Source: Vibrio sp. UBA2441 (GTDB lineage Bacteria > Pseudomonadota > Gammaproteobacteria > Enterobacterales > Vibrionaceae). Taken from it: DNA of 61,241 bases. Positions 61,175 through 61,241 of this stretch are shown piece by piece; within the stretch, counting starts at the first letter, position 1; each line of letters begins with the position of its first letter. The notes under the pieces are model-generated. The model saw only the letters and a list, made by a program, of their open reading frames with translations. It searched no databases and had not been told where the DNA came from. Location: NCBI GenBank assembly GCA_002342685.1, contig DDQN01000043.1, positions 54,470-115,710 of the forward strand, written 5' to 3'. A program made the translations under genes and the position numbers.

Positions 61175-61241
61175 AGGCGATAGGCGACAGGCAATGGATG
61201 AAAAGCGGGCTACAGGCGATAGGTGATGGGTGATGGGTGAT
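61175..61241. repeat. Heptanucleotide repeat array at the window end
   Basis: The units are AGGCGAT, AGGCGAC and AGGCAAT (61175-61195), then an 18-base break, then AGGCGAT, AGGTGAT, GGGTGAT and GGGTGAT (61214-61241). The window ends inside the array. Its last units are the same as those at the window start. Confidence 0.9.

Overview
The window looks like chromosomal DNA of a Vibrio-type marine gammaproteobacterium. The main clues are an OmpK porin, recC-recB-recD followed by argA, DUF2850-like protein, mltA, tcdA, csdE and csdA, a Leloir gal operon under a GalR-like repressor, and moderately low-GC codon use throughout. No rRNA, tRNA, CRISPR array, prophage or insertion sequence was seen. Both ends of the window lie inside the same kind of heptanucleotide repeat array (GATGGGT type), and a third array lies near 56.5 kb. 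The window may therefore be a contig whose ends are assembly breaks at repeats.

Layout. (1) 0.1-1.8 kb: a long-chain acyl-CoA ligase (minus) with a 24-bp palindromic operator upstream. (2) 1.9-15.8 kb: a complete Tad/Flp pilus locus. An AraC-type regulator is divergent from two Flp pilin genes, one of them a 54-codon gene that is easy to miss. Then follow the prepilin peptidase, an unusual AAA+ ATPase, rcpC/cpaB, the secretin, a small lipoprotein, tadG-, tadE- and tadF-like genes, tadZ, tadA, tadB, tadC and a TPR lipoprotein (tadD), ending at a strong terminator. Each pilin gene is preceded, at nearly the same distance, by a copy of one repeated motif, a candidate site for the AraC regulator. 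(3) 15.9-18.7 kb: a GAF/HD-GYP protein and an O-antigen-ligase-like membrane protein. (4) 18.8-35.2 kb: a galactoside module. It has an ABC importer (ATPase, two permeases, binding protein), a GH36 alpha-galactosidase, LacZ, then galE-galT-galK-galM, and a GalR-like repressor co-translated with a small cysteine-rich protein. Three near-identical palindromes centred on AAACGTTT lie before the importer, before galE and before galR, defining a local GalR regulon. A CRP-like site adjoins the galE operator.

(5) 35.2-39.1 kb: glycerate kinase, a GntP permease and the CdaR activator, a glycerate/sugar-acid module. (6) 39.2-42.8 kb: dapD, yebG with an almost consensus SOS box, an FMN riboswitch with attenuator before ribB, and a YeiE-like LysR regulator. 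(7) 43.0-52.0 kb: recC, recB and recD, overlapping or closely spaced. (8) 52.0-56.5 kb: a 560-bp gap with several nested hairpins, then argA with tandem ARG boxes, a small membrane protein, mltA and tcdA. (9) 56.5-61.2 kb: a heptamer array, csdE convergent with a panE-yajL-csdA operon, ompK and a final heptamer array.

Several starts differ from the longest possible frame because ribosome-binding sites, family lengths or operators favour internal starts. Where this applies the entry says so. All functional names rest on motif and family recognition by eye, with no database search.
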